A stretch of 64,000 nt of DNA from Allobacillus salarius (GCF_007559425.1 NZ_VMHE01000005.1:43572-107571); one strand, 5' to 3'; counted from the stretch's first letter, positions 8,473-17,999 are shown. Translations and numbers: made by a program. Notes: a model not told the origin generated them from the sequence alone.

Positions 8473-9990
8473 ATGTTTTTAGATTCAGTAGGAAATGATC
8501 AATTAATTATATTAGTCGCTTTTCTTTTAATTAGCGGTGTTCTTGCTGCAAAATTCTCTAGCCAAATGGGACTCCCTTCCCTTGTATTATTCATCGCCGT
8601 CGGTATGGCGATCGGAAGTGATGGCTTTGGTTGGATTTATTTTGATGATGCGGATATCGCTCAAATCATTGGTGTTGCAGCACTTGTCGTCATTCTTTTT
8701 GAGGGTGGACTCCAAACCAAGTGGAAATCCATGCGTCCAGCAATTGTTCCGGCACTGTCATTGGCAACGGTCGGAGTCCTTATCACATCCGTATTAGCTG
8801 GTCTTACTGCCCACTATTTATTAGACGTTCCTTGGCTTCATGCATTATTACTCGGTTCCATTGTCGGTTCAACTGATGCAGCAGCTGTCTTCGCTACATT
8901 CAAAGAACGAAATGTAAAGCCGAAAATCGCTTCAACACTCGAAGCTGAATCGGGTACCAATGATCCGATGGCCGTTTTTTTGACACTTATTTTCATTGAA
9001 ATGATTGTAAATGATTCAAGTTTATTCGTAATGATCCCTGCGTTTTTTTGGCAAATGGGTGTTGGTCTAATCCTCGGTATTTTCTTAGGACGATTCGCGT
9101 CATTTATCATTAATAAAATTAGCTTGGAATCGAGTGGTTTATATCCGATTTTGGCCTTAGCTTTTGCATTCATGATTTACAGTGCGGCTTCTCTCATCGG
9201 AGCAAGTGGTTTCTTGGCAGTATACGTTGCTGGTGTAATTGTTGGGAATTCCGAATTGACTTACCGCTATCCAATTTTCCAATTTAATGAAGGGCTTGCC
9301 TGGATTGCACAAATATTTATGTTTATGATTCTAGGATTACTCGCTTTCCCGGAACAAGTTTTTAAAGGTAGTATCGTCTTCTCTGGTGTCATGATTTCTG
9401 TATTCCTTATTTTAGTTGCACGCCCAATCGCTGTCTTTATCTCTACGATTAAGATGGGCTACACGTTTAAAGAAAAGATTTTTATTTCTTGGGCTGGGTT
9501 ACGGGGAGCTGTTCCAATCGTTCTGGCGACCTTCCCGATTGTTGCAGGTGTAGAACATTCAGAAACGTTTTTTAATATTGTATTCTTTACAGTATTAATT
9601 TCTGCACTCGTACAGGGCTCAACGATAACGTTGTTTGCCAAAAAGCTTGATTTACTAGGACCGAAGAAAGTAACACCTGAACATTCAATTGAATTGATTT
9701 CATTGGGCAAAGCGAATGCTGAGATGGTTCAGTTTCAAACAAATGAAACACATGCCGTCGTCGGTAATAAATTGCGAGATATTAATTTTCCAAAAAAAGC
9801 TTCCATTGCAGCGATTGTTCGTAATGGAAATTTAATCACCCCATACGGCGATACAGAAATTCAAGCAGGTGATTACTTATATATATTGGTTACACGTAAA
9901 TTTAAAGAAGATTTACGCGTTATATTGAACCAAAAAAATGAAGATCACCACGATAACGGTGTAGTTCCTAAAAAAAATAAAACAAAATAA
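8473..9990 (+). CDS. CPA1-type K+ (Na+)/H+ antiporter with TrkA-C domain
   Basis: A 505-residue antiporter of the NhaP2 (CvrA) type. About twelve to thirteen membrane helices fill residues 5-390; the ion-binding motif is in LEAESGTNDPMAVFLT (ND pair), preceded by GSTDAAAVFATFK. Residues about 400-485 form a cytoplasmic RCK_C/TrkA-C domain (VVGNKLRDINFPKKASIAAIVRNG), which usually senses nucleotides or c-di-AMP. It would exchange K+ or Na+ for protons for pH and ion balance. TGGAGG precedes the ATG and a terminator follows, so it is monocistronic. Confidence 0.88.
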   Translation: MFLDSVGNDQLIILVAFLLISGVLAAKFSSQMGLPSLVLFIAVGMAIGSDGFGWIYFDDADIAQIIGVAALVVILFEGGLQTKWKSMRPAIVPALSLATVGVLITSVLAGLTAHYLLDVPWLHALLLGSIVGSTDAAAVFATFKERNVKPKIASTLEAESGTNDPMAVFLTLIFIEMIVNDSSLFVMIPAFFWQMGVGLILGIFLGRFASFIINKISLESSGLYPILALAFAFMIYSAASLIGASGFLAVYVAGVIVGNSELTYRYPIFQFNEGLAWIAQIFMFMILGLLAFPEQVFKGSIVFSGVMISVFLILVARPIAVFISTIKMGYTFKEKIFISWAGLRGAVPIVLATFPIVAGVEHSETFFNIVFFTVLISALVQGSTITLFAKKLDLLGPKKVTPEHSIELISLGKANAEMVQFQTNETHAVVGNKLRDINFPKKASIAAIVRNGNLITPYGDTEIQAGDYLYILVTRKFKEDLRVILNQKNEDHHDNGVVPKKNKTK

Positions 9991-9995
9991 TTGGA

Positions 9996-10055
9996 AATGC
10001 TCAGGATTACATGCTCTAGCAAAAAAGCTGACATGTACTTCAGAGCATTTTTTTA
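9996..10055 (+). terminator. terminator of the antiporter gene
   Basis: AATGCTC (9996) pairs with GAGCATT (10043), with an inner ACATG/CATGT pair, followed by a T7 run. Confidence 0.75.
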
Positions 10056-10149
10056 TGTAGAAGTTTTATTGTTACGAAACTTTTTGTTTATAACTTCGAT
10101 TTTCGGATAAATATATAGAATAAAAATAGCATCTATAGGAGGTAACATC

Positions 10150-11005
10150 TTGAAAGACAGTATGAGTTATGGTGATGATTATAAATATATCCCAACCACT
10201 TCCACAGAAAGTGGACATTTCGAAAAAATCGCTGAAGATCTTTGGTATCAAACGATTCAAATTGTGAATCTATATTACGTCAATAACCCGTCAGATGATG
10301 AATGGGTATTAGTAGACGCTGGTATGCCTAAGTCAGCTAATAAAATCATTGATACGGTTAATGAAAACTTTTCGAAGCCCCCCTGTCGCAATTGTTTTGA
10401 CACATGGACACTTTGATCATGTCGGGGCCATTATAGAGCTCGTCGATTATTGGAAAATTCCTGTTTATGCACATGAGTACGAACTTCCGTATTTGCAAGG
10501 TGAGTTGAAGTATCCAGAACCGGACCCAACAGTCGAAGGTGGCATGGTAGCCAAACTATCGCCTCTTTTCCCAGTAGAGCCAATTAATCTTGGAGATAAA
10601 GTTCAACCATTGCCACAAGACGGCAGTATTCCACACATGAAAGATTGGCGTTGGATTCACACACCCGGGCACACGCCTGGCCATATTTCTCTATTCAGAG
10701 AAAAAGATAGAACGTTAATTGCCGGCGACGCATTCGTCACAGTCAAACAGGAAAATTTGTATGACGTATTTACACAAGAGAAGCAAATCAGCTCCCCTCC
10801 ACGATATTTGACACCAAACTGGGAGGCTGCTGAAACATCTGTACTAAAGTTAAGGGACTTACAGCCAGAGCTTGCAATCACTGGACATGGACATCCTATG
10901 CAAGGTGAAGAGTTACACAAAAGCTTAAATTATTTAGCAGATAACTTTAAAGAAGTTGGCGTACCAGACCACGGTCATTACGTCGATGAAGACGATCAAA
11001 GATAG
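10150..11005 (+). pseudogene. MBL-fold metallo-hydrolase, frameshifted in a C6 tract
   Basis: A beta-lactamase-fold hydrolase of about 284 residues. The first 75 codons (ending DTVNENFS-KPP) and the rest (VAIVLTHGHFDHVGAII...) lie in different frames. Removing one C from the C6 run at 10378-10383 joins them as KPPVAIVLTHGHFDH. All metal motifs are intact: HGHFDH, the later HTPGHTPGH and AGDAF, and a final GHGHP. The start is TTG at 10150 behind AGGAGG with a seven-base spacer. Either the gene is freshly broken, the C tract is a slippage switch, or it is a sequencing error. A YflN-like hydrolase role is likely; substrate unknown. Confidence 0.85.
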
Positions 11006-11024
11006 ACGTTAGTTTAAACAAAAG

Positions 11025-11064
11025 AGCCCAATCGATGAAATATAGAAATCGATTGGGCTTTATA
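11025..11064 (+). terminator. terminator of the metallo-hydrolase gene
   Basis: Perfect 12-bp stem AGCCCAATCGAT / ATCGATTGGGCT (11025-11036, 11048-11059) followed by TTTATATTTT. Confidence 0.9.
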
Positions 11065-11100
11065 TTTTCATATATGTTTTCAATTATCCTACATAAATAA

Positions 11101-11139
11101 AAGAGCTGGCAAAAGAAGTAATCCTTTAACCAGCTCTTT
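11101..11139 (-). terminator. bidirectional hairpin, likely terminator for the minus-strand small membrane gene
   Basis: Stem AAGAGCTGG / CCAGCTCTT with T-rich flanks on both strands. It lies 130 bases beyond the stop of the gene at 11271; nothing else is seen in 11140-11270. Confidence 0.55.
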
Positions 11140-11270
11140 GTATCTAATAGACGCTATCATTTTCTGCATTTCTATGATGTATCGCTCATTCCTCATTTGA
11201 TTAAGGAAAGGCCATATATAGTTTAGCAGATAAATGTACGCCTGAACGTTACATTTTGATTACTATTTCG

Positions 11271-11528
11271 TTAAGTTACATATAAAATGATTCCTGCCAA
11301 AATAACGATCGCAAAGAAAGCAATATAAATAAAAGTCAGATTAGGGATGTTTCGATTTAACGCTGTCTTTTCATATTCCCAAGAACGCTCTAGTTCATCT
11401 CTAAACGTTGCATTGTTTTCACGTAGTCGCTGTTGTTCTTGTTCCTCATATTTTTTTCCAATCATCCACGTAGCAACCAAAGCAGCAATAGAGACCAATG
11501 CAATAAGAATAACTAATGTGACAACCAT
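11271..11528 (-). CDS. small two-helix membrane protein
   Basis: Eighty-five residues. A first helix (VVTLVILIALVSIAALVATWMI) is followed by a charged, probably helical linker rich in Glu, Gln and Arg (KKYEEQEQQRLREN), then a second helix near the C-terminus (TFIYIAFFAIVILAGIILYV). The family was not recognised. AGGAGG lies about ten bases before the ATG. It follows the diguanylate cyclase gene region but is transcribed away from it in the same direction, 46 bases after the cyclase stop lies upstream, so they are not clearly co-transcribed. Confidence 0.7.
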   Translation of the reverse strand: MVVTLVILIALVSIAALVATWMIGKKYEEQEQQRLRENNATFRDELERSWEYEKTALNRNIPNLTFIYIAFFAIVILAGIILYVT

Positions 11529-11573
11529 ATTATTTTACCTCCTCAGATGAAATACGAAATACCATCTATATAT

Positions 11574-13256
11574 CTATATTTCCTCATCTGCGGTAAGTAA
11601 AACTTCATATGTGTTTTTACCGGATTGCTTCGCTTGATAAAGTGCCTTATCGGCCTGTTTTATCATTTCTTCTTCTGTAAATGTAAGCGTCTTCGGCATG
11701 GTTAGTCCCATGCTTGCTGTCAACGTTAATGTAACGCCTTTAATTTTAATCGGCTTGCGAATATTATTGTGCAGTCTTTTGACGACATCGACACAGTCTT
11801 TCTTGGATTTCACATGGCTTAACAGAATGATAAATTCATCACCACCAAGACGAGCTACTTGGTCATCACTCCGTAAGCTATTTAAAATTCGCCGACTGAA
11901 TACGCGTAATGCTTCATCTCCAAAATCGTGGCCGTATTGATCGTTCAATTCTTTTAAATTATCCATATCGACCATAATGACAGCAAAATTAGAATGATCT
12001 TGTCGACGAGCTTCTGCTAATCGTTCTGACAATCGATCTTGGAAATATCTTCGATTCGGTAAGTTGGTCAATGGGTCTTGATAAGCGAGCGTACGTAATT
12101 TCTCTTCATATTTCTTTCGTTCGGAAATTTCTCTCGTCACAACAACCATGTGGAGAAATCCGCCACTTACATCAAAAATCGGTTTGCCTTGCAATTCAAA
12201 CCATAGCCATCCTTTTTCCGTATGTCGTTGCTTAAATTCCAAGGTGATTGGTACGTTTTCATTGATCGATCGAATGAATTCACTGATGATTTTGTTTTTG
12301 TCTTCTTCATGAATATTGTACAAAAGTGATTGACCAACATATTCATCTGGGTGTATTCCTAGAATAAATTCATACGAAGGCGATGCATATAAAATATTAC
12401 CATCATGGTCCAACAAAGTGATCAAGTCATGTGAACTCTCAGCAATCATCCGAAAGCGTTCTTCACTTTCTTTCAATTCACGTTCAGCTTTTCGTTGCTC
12501 ACTGACATCTTTCATAATGACATAAATCCCGACAATTCCTTCTTCAATCACTAATGGGGTCATTGTCACATGAAGTTCTTTTTTCACCGTACTCTTCACT
12601 GGAACGGTCAATTCAAAAACTTGTGCGTTTCCGCGAATCGTTTGGATGAAATGTTTTTTAAGTATTTGCTGCAACTTTCGTTCAATATATTGGAAAGCAG
12701 CGTTGCCAATTAACTCGCATTTTCTGTATCCTGAAAGAACTTCAAATGCTTTATTGACCTCCAAAAAATTTCCATCTAAATCCAATGAAAATATAGCGTC
12801 TTCGTTATTTTCGAAAAGCGATCGATAACGCTGCCTACTCAACTCTAAATTTTGATCATCCAACCAATACTGACTTTCAGCAGGTCCTTTGTAATCCATT
12901 TGGCGTGCATGAACAAGGATAAAATTACTATCTTGTAATTCTATCGGTCGCAAAGTCACATGAAGAGCTATCGTGTCCTTATTAGGTTGTGGAAAGCCCA
13001 TTGTAAATGAATAGGATTGTTTTGTATGGACAATCTCGTCAAATTTATCCAACACAAAAACACGAGAAATTCCAGGTACTTTTTCCGTAAGCTGTTCTCC
13101 GAGGTTTTCTTCAGAAAGTCCTGTTAATTCATATGCTTTATGATTAATCATTTCATAGTAGTAATCTTCTTGATCCCCTACACGAATGATAATCATAGCG
13201 TCTTGGATTCCATCAAAGAAAAGATCTTGCAATAACTTTGTCTGGTCCATTTCCAC
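11574..13256 (-). CDS. PAS-domain diguanylate cyclase
   Basis: A 560-residue soluble cyclase making c-di-GMP from GTP. Three PAS domains (roughly residues 8-105, 135-250 and 262-380, each of the last two introduced by an NNEDAIFSLDLDG or SSHDLITLLDHDG motif) precede a GGDEF domain (about 385-550). The active site is canonical GGDEF within RLGGDEFIILL. The inhibitory I-site RxxD is present as RSDD, five residues before GGDEF, so product feedback is expected. No membrane helix or EAL domain is present; the input is probably a cytosolic ligand or redox signal. A weak ribosome site precedes the ATG at 13256. Confidence 0.92.
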   Translation of the reverse strand: MEMDQTKLLQDLFFDGIQDAMIIIRVGDQEDYYYEMINHKAYELTGLSEENLGEQLTEKVPGISRVFVLDKFDEIVHTKQSYSFTMGFPQPNKDTIALHVTLRPIELQDSNFILVHARQMDYKGPAESQYWLDDQNLELSRQRYRSLFENNEDAIFSLDLDGNFLEVNKAFEVLSGYRKCELIGNAAFQYIERKLQQILKKHFIQTIRGNAQVFELTVPVKSTVKKELHVTMTPLVIEEGIVGIYVIMKDVSEQRKAERELKESEERFRMIAESSHDLITLLDHDGNILYASPSYEFILGIHPDEYVGQSLLYNIHEEDKNKIISEFIRSINENVPITLEFKQRHTEKGWLWFELQGKPIFDVSGGFLHMVVVTREISERKKYEEKLRTLAYQDPLTNLPNRRYFQDRLSERLAEARRQDHSNFAVIMVDMDNLKELNDQYGHDFGDEALRVFSRRILNSLRSDDQVARLGGDEFIILLSHVKSKKDCVDVVKRLHNNIRKPIKIKGVTLTLTASMGLTMPKTLTFTEEEMIKQADKALYQAKQSGKNTYEVLLTADEEI

Positions 13257-13530
13257 CTATCTCCTTTTTAACTTTTAGACCTAATTTATATTTAGGTAAA
13301 AAGAACTAGATAGCAACTTGTACCCTTGTCTATTTATTCCATAATTTTCATAATCGACAATTCTTTTGACTTATTTTTCATTATACTAAAGTGTAGTGAT
13401 ATTTCCAAATTCTTTCCGTAAAAATTATAATTTTTTCCAAAGATAATTTATTTTTCATGTAATGTGGTATGGATTGTATAGATCGAATTTGTTAGGAAAC
13501 GTTAATCATAAAAGAATGAGGAGGAATTCG

Positions 13531-15099
13531 ATGTCTAGCTTGCCAGACTTACCTGCCGATGCCATCCCTTTTTGGCGCGAATCAACTGAACTATCTTCTT
13601 ATCCGACATTAGAGCATAATCTAGACGTGGATGTGATTATTGTCGGTGGTGGGATCACCGGATTGACTGCCGCAGAGATATTATCTAAAGAAAAGTTGAA
13701 TGTCGCTTTAATCGAAGCCAGTCGCTTTGTCAGCGGAACGACAGGTCATACGACAGCAAAAGTAACTGCTCAGCACGGATTGATTTATGATGAACTCATT
13801 AACAATCACGGCGTTGAACCTGCCCGAAAATATTACGAAGCTAATAAAAATGCCATTCGATATATGAAGGATCTTATTGAGGAAAATCAAATTGATTGTG
13901 ATTTTGAACAGCAAGATGCTTTTTTATATGCTACGACTGGTGAGTATGCAAATAAGTTGGAAACGGAATATAAAGCTTATGATCAATTAAATATTAAAGG
14001 CGATTTAACGACTAACATTCCGATGGATTTAACAATTGAAAATGCGTTATCCATGAAAAATCAGTATCAATTTCACCCAGTTAAATACTTAAAACATATC
14101 ATCCGTTTAGTTGACGACCGGGGTGTGAAGTTGTTTGAGAATACGAGCGCAATTGATATTCAGAAAGAAGACAAGCGAGTGATTGTCAAAACAAAGAATG
14201 GAAAAGAAATTAAGGCCAACTATGTTATCGTTTGTTCGCATTTTCCGTTTTATGAAGGAAAAGCATTATGGTCAACACGTATTTATCCAGAACGTTCTTA
14301 TGCACTGAGTATTAAAGCAAACAAACCATATCCAGGTGGGATGTATTTAAAAACAGACACGCCGAAACGCTCCATCCGTTACCAACCGACAGACGATGGT
14401 GAACTATACATTATCGGTGGAGAAAATCATAAGACCGGCCAAGGACAAGACATGATGGAACATTTTAAAGCATTACGGCGATTTGCGGATGAGCTTTTTG
14501 ATGACTATGAAATTTTGAATAGATGGTCGGCTCAAGACTTAACAAGCATGGATAAGGTGCCCTATATCGGACCGATGACGAAAGATAACCCGAATATTTT
14601 AATAGCAACTGGTTATCGTAAGTGGGGTATGACCAATGGTACGGTTGCAGCAAAGCTTTTAAGTGACCTCGTGCTTGGAGAAATTACGCCTTATGCAGAT
14701 TTATTCAAGCCTTCCCGTTTTGAGGCTAACCCGAGTATCCAACAATTTGTAAAAGAAAACGTGAATGTCGCTAAAGAATTAGTCAAAGGAAAAATGGACC
14801 GAAAAAACAATAATATTGATGAACTAAATAATGACGAAGCAACTACTTTCCGAATGGATGGTGGCCGTAAAGGTGCCTATCGTGATTCTTCTGGTGAACT
14901 TCATATTGTCGATACGACTTGTACCCATGCTGGTTGCGAGGTCAATTGGAACAGTGGTGAGAAGTCATGGGATTGCCCATGCCACGGTTCACGGTTTTCA
15001 TATACTGGTGAAGTGTTGGAAGGACCAGCCAAGGAACCTTTACAAAAACATGATCACACCATGCTCGATAGCTTGATGCCTAGTGATTGGAAGGAATAA
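13531..15099 (+). CDS. FAD-dependent oxidoreductase with C-terminal Rieske [2Fe-2S] domain
   Basis: A 523-residue fusion. The N-terminal DAO-type FAD domain carries VIIVGGGITGLTAAE near residues 36-50 and the substrate half follows. The last 90 residues are a Rieske domain with ligands in CTHAGC and CPCHGSRF, which bind a 2Fe-2S cluster. B. subtilis YhfW has this arrangement; the electron donor and substrate are not known. The ATG at 13531 follows GAGGAGG by six bases; the upstream in-frame extension from 13462 lacks a ribosome site and is not used here. It faces away from the cyclase gene. Confidence 0.9.
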   Translation: MSSLPDLPADAIPFWRESTELSSYPTLEHNLDVDVIIVGGGITGLTAAEILSKEKLNVALIEASRFVSGTTGHTTAKVTAQHGLIYDELINNHGVEPARKYYEANKNAIRYMKDLIEENQIDCDFEQQDAFLYATTGEYANKLETEYKAYDQLNIKGDLTTNIPMDLTIENALSMKNQYQFHPVKYLKHIIRLVDDRGVKLFENTSAIDIQKEDKRVIVKTKNGKEIKANYVIVCSHFPFYEGKALWSTRIYPERSYALSIKANKPYPGGMYLKTDTPKRSIRYQPTDDGELYIIGGENHKTGQGQDMMEHFKALRRFADELFDDYEILNRWSAQDLTSMDKVPYIGPMTKDNPNILIATGYRKWGMTNGTVAAKLLSDLVLGEITPYADLFKPSRFEANPSIQQFVKENVNVAKELVKGKMDRKNNNIDELNNDEATTFRMDGGRKGAYRDSSGELHIVDTTCTHAGCEVNWNSGEKSWDCPCHGSRFSYTGEVLEGPAKEPLQKHDHTMLDSLMPSDWKE

Positions 15100-15110
15100 A
15101 ATATTCGAAT

Positions 15111-15135
15111 GTTTATATCCATTTTCACGTGGTAA
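15111..15135 (+). promoter_or_regulatory. candidate sigma-B promoter of the general stress gene
   Basis: GTTTAT (15111-15116), thirteen bases, then TGGTAA (15130-15135), close to the sigma-B consensus GTTTAA-N13-GGGTAT. It lies 36 bases before the stress-protein start, and the gene family is classically under sigma-B. Confidence 0.4.
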
Positions 15136-15171
15136 ACACTTAGTAGACAAATCAAACAAGGAGTGATCAAC

Positions 15172-15513
15172 ATGCCATTTGTAAAAGAGTACAATAATGA
15201 TGAAGAATTAGCAAAAGATGTTCAAAAGCTTAGAGATAACGGTGTAAATAAAGACAATGTATATGTATTGTCCCACGATGATGACAGAACAAATCGCGTA
15301 GCAGATAATGCTGATGCAAGTACAATCAAACAGGACTTCTCTGATGCTGTCGGCAATATGTTCAACAAAAAAGGTGACGAGCTTCGCAGCAAGTTAGAAG
15401 AAGTTGGTTTTTCTGAAGCAGAAGCAACAAATTATGAAAAAGAAATGGATAAAGGTAAAATCCTATTAATCGTTGATGAAGATGAAAATGTGGAAAATGT
15501 ATTAGGCTTTTAA
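15172..15513 (+). CDS. general stress protein 17M-like (YflT domain)
   Basis: A 113-residue acidic cytosolic protein with the general-stress-17M pattern: FVKEYNNDEELAKDVQKLRDNGV at the N-terminus, then VYVLSHDDDRTNRVADN, and a C-terminal KGKILLIVDED strand. B. subtilis YflT belongs to this family and is induced by heat, salt and ethanol stress through sigma-B; the biochemical role is unknown. The ATG at 15172 is used because AAGGAG lies eight bases upstream; the GTG at 15163 overlaps that site. Confidence 0.85.
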   Translation: MPFVKEYNNDEELAKDVQKLRDNGVNKDNVYVLSHDDDRTNRVADNADASTIKQDFSDAVGNMFNKKGDELRSKLEEVGFSEAEATNYEKEMDKGKILLIVDEDENVENVLGF

Positions 15514-15522
15514 TAAGTATTG

Positions 15523-15558
15523 AAAATCCCTCGACTTGCCATAAGTCGAGGGATTTTT
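15523..15558 (+). terminator. terminator of the general stress gene, bidirectional
   Basis: Perfect 15-bp stem AAAATCCCTCGACTT with its complement (15523-15537, 15543-15557), T5 on the plus strand. It may also serve the convergent NUDIX gene. Confidence 0.92.
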
Positions 15559-15595
15559 ACTGAATAATTCGATGTCTCTCCAACCGAATGGTACC

Positions 15596-16090
15596 TCAAC
15601 CGTCCTGTAACATGGCCCAACTCATATGGAGTTCACCGTCTAACCTATTCATCGTGCCTAAATAAATTTCATCATCCTGAATACCAAGCTCTTCAAAATG
15701 GCGAACGGCTGAATAACACGCATAGGTGACTTTTTTATTTTGCAGCTCATTCGAGGATAACCAGACCAACTCCTCATCGTCACTATTAACGAGTTTCCGG
15801 TCCGTTAATACATCCCCGACAAACATATACTGAACTCGAACCTCTTCGTCTTTCATTCGATAAATAATATATTTTAATCGTAATCCGTCGATCTCCTCTT
15901 CGCGAATGCCTGTTTCTTCATAAATTTCTCTCACACAGGCTTGTGCCGGTTCATTTAACTCGCCGGGTTCAATATGGCCTCCAACAGGTACAAGGTAACC
16001 TGGTAAAAGCGTCCTGTGTTCATCTCGTTGTACAAATAAAACTTTCCCATTTTTATATAATAAAGCGACAGCCATTTGTCTTATTTTCAT
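15596..16090 (-). CDS. NUDIX hydrolase
   Basis: A 164-residue hydrolase of nucleoside diphosphates linked to another moiety. The Nudix box begins GGHIEPGE and ends REIYEETGI; its spacer between GE and RE is nine residues, two longer than the GX5EX7REUXEEXGU consensus, but the catalytic REXXEE core is complete. The N-terminus (MAVALLYKNGKVLFVQRDEH) is typical of MutT-like housecleaning enzymes. The third of three in-frame ATGs (16090) is chosen because GGAG lies six bases before it. Substrate not determined. Confidence 0.87.
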   Translation of the reverse strand: MKIRQMAVALLYKNGKVLFVQRDEHRTLLPGYLVPVGGHIEPGELNEPAQACVREIYEETGIREEEIDGLRLKYIIYRMKDEEVRVQYMFVGDVLTDRKLVNSDDEELVWLSSNELQNKKVTYACYSAVRHFEELGIQDDEIYLGTMNRLDGELHMSWAMLQDG

Positions 16091-16165
16091 TTTCATCTCC
16101 ATTTTTTTATCTTTGTTGTATTTTAGGATATCATAAGTTTAGAGCCTATTGGTAGGAGTGATTTC

Positions 16166-16687
16166 ATGAACAAAGCTGTGTTTTTAGATCGAGATGGTGT
16201 CATTAATGAAGTACTTACGGATCGTGTAAAGTATGTAAATAAGCCGAAAGATCTTTATTTTCTTCCAACCGTTAAGCAAGCCGTCAAAAAGCTACATGAG
16301 GCAGGCTATCAGTTATTTGTCGTAACCAACCAAGGTGGCGTCGGATTAGGGTATATGACAGACCAAGAGCTGATTGATATCCATGACAAAATGGTTTATG
16401 AACTGGAGAAAGCTGGCGGGAAAATTACTGAAGTCAAAGCTTGTATTCACCATCCAAAATCGAACTGTGCATGCCGAAAACCGAAACCTGGCATGATTAA
16501 GGATTTGGTTGAAGCGTATGATGTTGATCCAAATTCGAGTTACATGATTGGCGACCGTGAAGTGGATTTAGTGGCTGGAAACGCTGCTGGGTTGAAAAGC
16601 TTAATGGTTTCCGATGAATCTGACTTGGCTTACAAATCTTTCAATGATCTCGGTGAAGCTGCGGATTGGATCATTAACGAAACATAA
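16166..16687 (+). CDS. HAD-IIIA phosphatase, D-glycero-D-manno-heptose 1,7-bisphosphatase-like
   Basis: A 173-residue HAD-IIIA enzyme. It has FLDRDGVINE at residues 6-15 (nucleophile Asp8 and Asp10), TNQGG near 54, the structural zinc loop with Cys and His ligands (CIHHPKSNCACRKPKPGM near 97-114) and GDREVDLVAGNAAG near 131. This is the GmhB/histidinol-phosphatase group. No LPS or histidine genes are nearby, so the physiological substrate is open. TAGGAGTG precedes the ATG. It diverges from the NUDIX gene with about 75 bases between starts. Confidence 0.88.
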   Translation: MNKAVFLDRDGVINEVLTDRVKYVNKPKDLYFLPTVKQAVKKLHEAGYQLFVVTNQGGVGLGYMTDQELIDIHDKMVYELEKAGGKITEVKACIHHPKSNCACRKPKPGMIKDLVEAYDVDPNSSYMIGDREVDLVAGNAAGLKSLMVSDESDLAYKSFNDLGEAADWIINET

Positions 16688-16690
16688 GAA

Positions 16691-16717
16691 AAGATCCTGC
16701 TTAGCGTGCAGGATCTT
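16691..16717. terminator. shared terminator between convergent genes
   Basis: Perfect 10-bp stem AAGATCCTGC / GCAGGATCTT directly after the phosphatase stop; it overlaps the last codons of the convergent membrane-protein gene. Confidence 0.75.
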
Positions 16718-17063
16718 CGTTTCGTTTTAGCCTTCTGGATGAAAGGAAAACTTCAAAAAGCGTCAACAGAATAATGAAAATCAATAAACCATGGTCGAAA
16801 AATATAGCTGCCTGGTCATAGCCTAAGATTATCGCCAACAGGCTGACAAGCACAACAATCCAACCGGTACTGAACAACTGCCAATTCATAATCTCTTTAT
16901 TGGAAACGCCTTTGTATTTTTTATAATTCAGCGCAAAAATAACGACACCAGCTAGTACGAAAATCAGGAATTCTCCGAAGTCTCCAGATGTCATATAATC
17001 CCATAGAAGAACCACTGTATAAATACCTAAAATAATATAGTCATGTGGTTTAATAAGATTCAA
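16701..17063 (-). CDS. small four-helix membrane protein
   Basis: A 120-residue membrane protein with four predicted helices (about 10-30, 32-45, 62-82 and 88-110) and a basic C-terminal tail (SSRRLKRNEDPAR). The family was not recognised. The start is TTG at 17063 after GGAGGGG with a five-base spacer. It is followed on the same strand only by the terminator it overlaps, and the CAP-protein gene lies just upstream, 50 bases away on the same strand, so the two may share a transcript. Confidence 0.7.
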   Translation of the reverse strand: MNLIKPHDYIILGIYTVVLLWDYMTSGDFGEFLIFVLAGVVIFALNYKKYKGVSNKEIMNWQLFSTGWIVVLVSLLAIILGYDQAAIFFDHGLLIFIILLTLFEVFLSSRRLKRNEDPAR

Positions 17064-17115
17064 TTGAACCCCTCCTTTGTGACTCTATAGTACATCTTCC
17101 CCTTTTTCTTAAAAA

Positions 17116-17817
17116 TTATCGTCCGACAAACATTTGTGTCCAATACGTCGTTCCATTTTTCTCGACATAACCGACCCCAAGATGTGTAAATTGATCGTGC
17201 ATAATGTTTTTTCGATGTCCATCGCTATTCATCCAACCATTCATGACCTCTTCTGGTGTCCGTTGTCCCATGGCGATATTCTCACCTGCCGCGCGGTAAT
17301 CCACCCCGAAAGTTTGCATCATTTCAAATGGCGATCCATAATTCGGTGACTGGTGATCGAAATAATTAGCGTCCGCCATGTCATGGGATTTGGCACGAGC
17401 GACCTCGCTAACTTCCACTGAAAATTCAAGTGGCTCTAATCCTTCTGCTTTTCGTTCTTCATTCACTAACTCCAATACTCGGTATTCGAATTCTTGTATA
17501 TCCGCTTCCGTCAATTCAATTTCAGGTTTATTGTTATGACCTTGTTTCGTCGGTTCATGCTTGGGCATTTCTTGAAATTGCACGGATGATTCGTCGTCCA
17601 TTAAGCTGGAAATCAAAAACTTTGCACGCTTCGCGGTTGATTCCATCCGGTCACCAATTTCTTTTAAATCGATTTGTCGAACACTGTCTTTTGTATCTTC
17701 CCACATGGTTGAAACCGTCAATTCACCGCTCGGCTTGGCCATCCATTCATTGATCGGAAGAACAAAAAATATAAAAATTAGAATAGCAATCATTCCAATA
17801 AAACGCAGTAGCCTCAT
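17116..17817 (-). CDS. CAP/SCP-domain secreted or membrane-anchored protein (YlbC/YkwD-like)
   Basis: A 233-residue protein. An uncleaved N-terminal helix (LLRFIGMIAILIFIFFVLPI, residues 3-22) probably anchors it outside the membrane. A low-complexity linker leads to a C-terminal CAP/SCP (cysteine-rich secretory protein) domain, about residues 115-233, with YFDHQSPNYGSPFEMM, GENIAMG and HRKNIMHDQFTHLGVGY. Bacterial members are spore-coat or surface proteins of unclear activity. The ATG at 17817 is chosen for GGGGAGG seven bases upstream; an in-frame TTG at 17856 is unsupported. Confidence 0.87.
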   Translation of the reverse strand: MRLLRFIGMIAILIFIFFVLPINEWMAKPSGELTVSTMWEDTKDSVRQIDLKEIGDRMESTAKRAKFLISSLMDDESSVQFQEMPKHEPTKQGHNNKPEIELTEADIQEFEYRVLELVNEERKAEGLEPLEFSVEVSEVARAKSHDMADANYFDHQSPNYGSPFEMMQTFGVDYRAAGENIAMGQRTPEEVMNGWMNSDGHRKNIMHDQFTHLGVGYVEKNGTTYWTQMFVGR

Positions 17818-17955
17818 CTCGGTTCCTCCCCTGGTGTTCCTCTTTGTTGCTTGCAATCAGTAAAAACTATTATCAGTTTTCACAGATTCATATGTGATTA
17901 AACCTTTTATCTCTATTCTACTACAATATGCCCAACCAGTGTTTCGTCCGCACTT

Positions 17956-17994
17956 AAAAACGCTGCATCAGAATGACACTGTTGCAGCGTTTTT
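17956..17994 (-). terminator. terminator of the MMPL transporter gene
   Basis: AAAAACGCTGCA pairs with TGCAGCGTTTTT (17956-17967, 17983-17994); T-rich on both strands and directly after the stop of the minus-strand gene. Confidence 0.85.
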
Positions 17995-17999
17995 TAATG

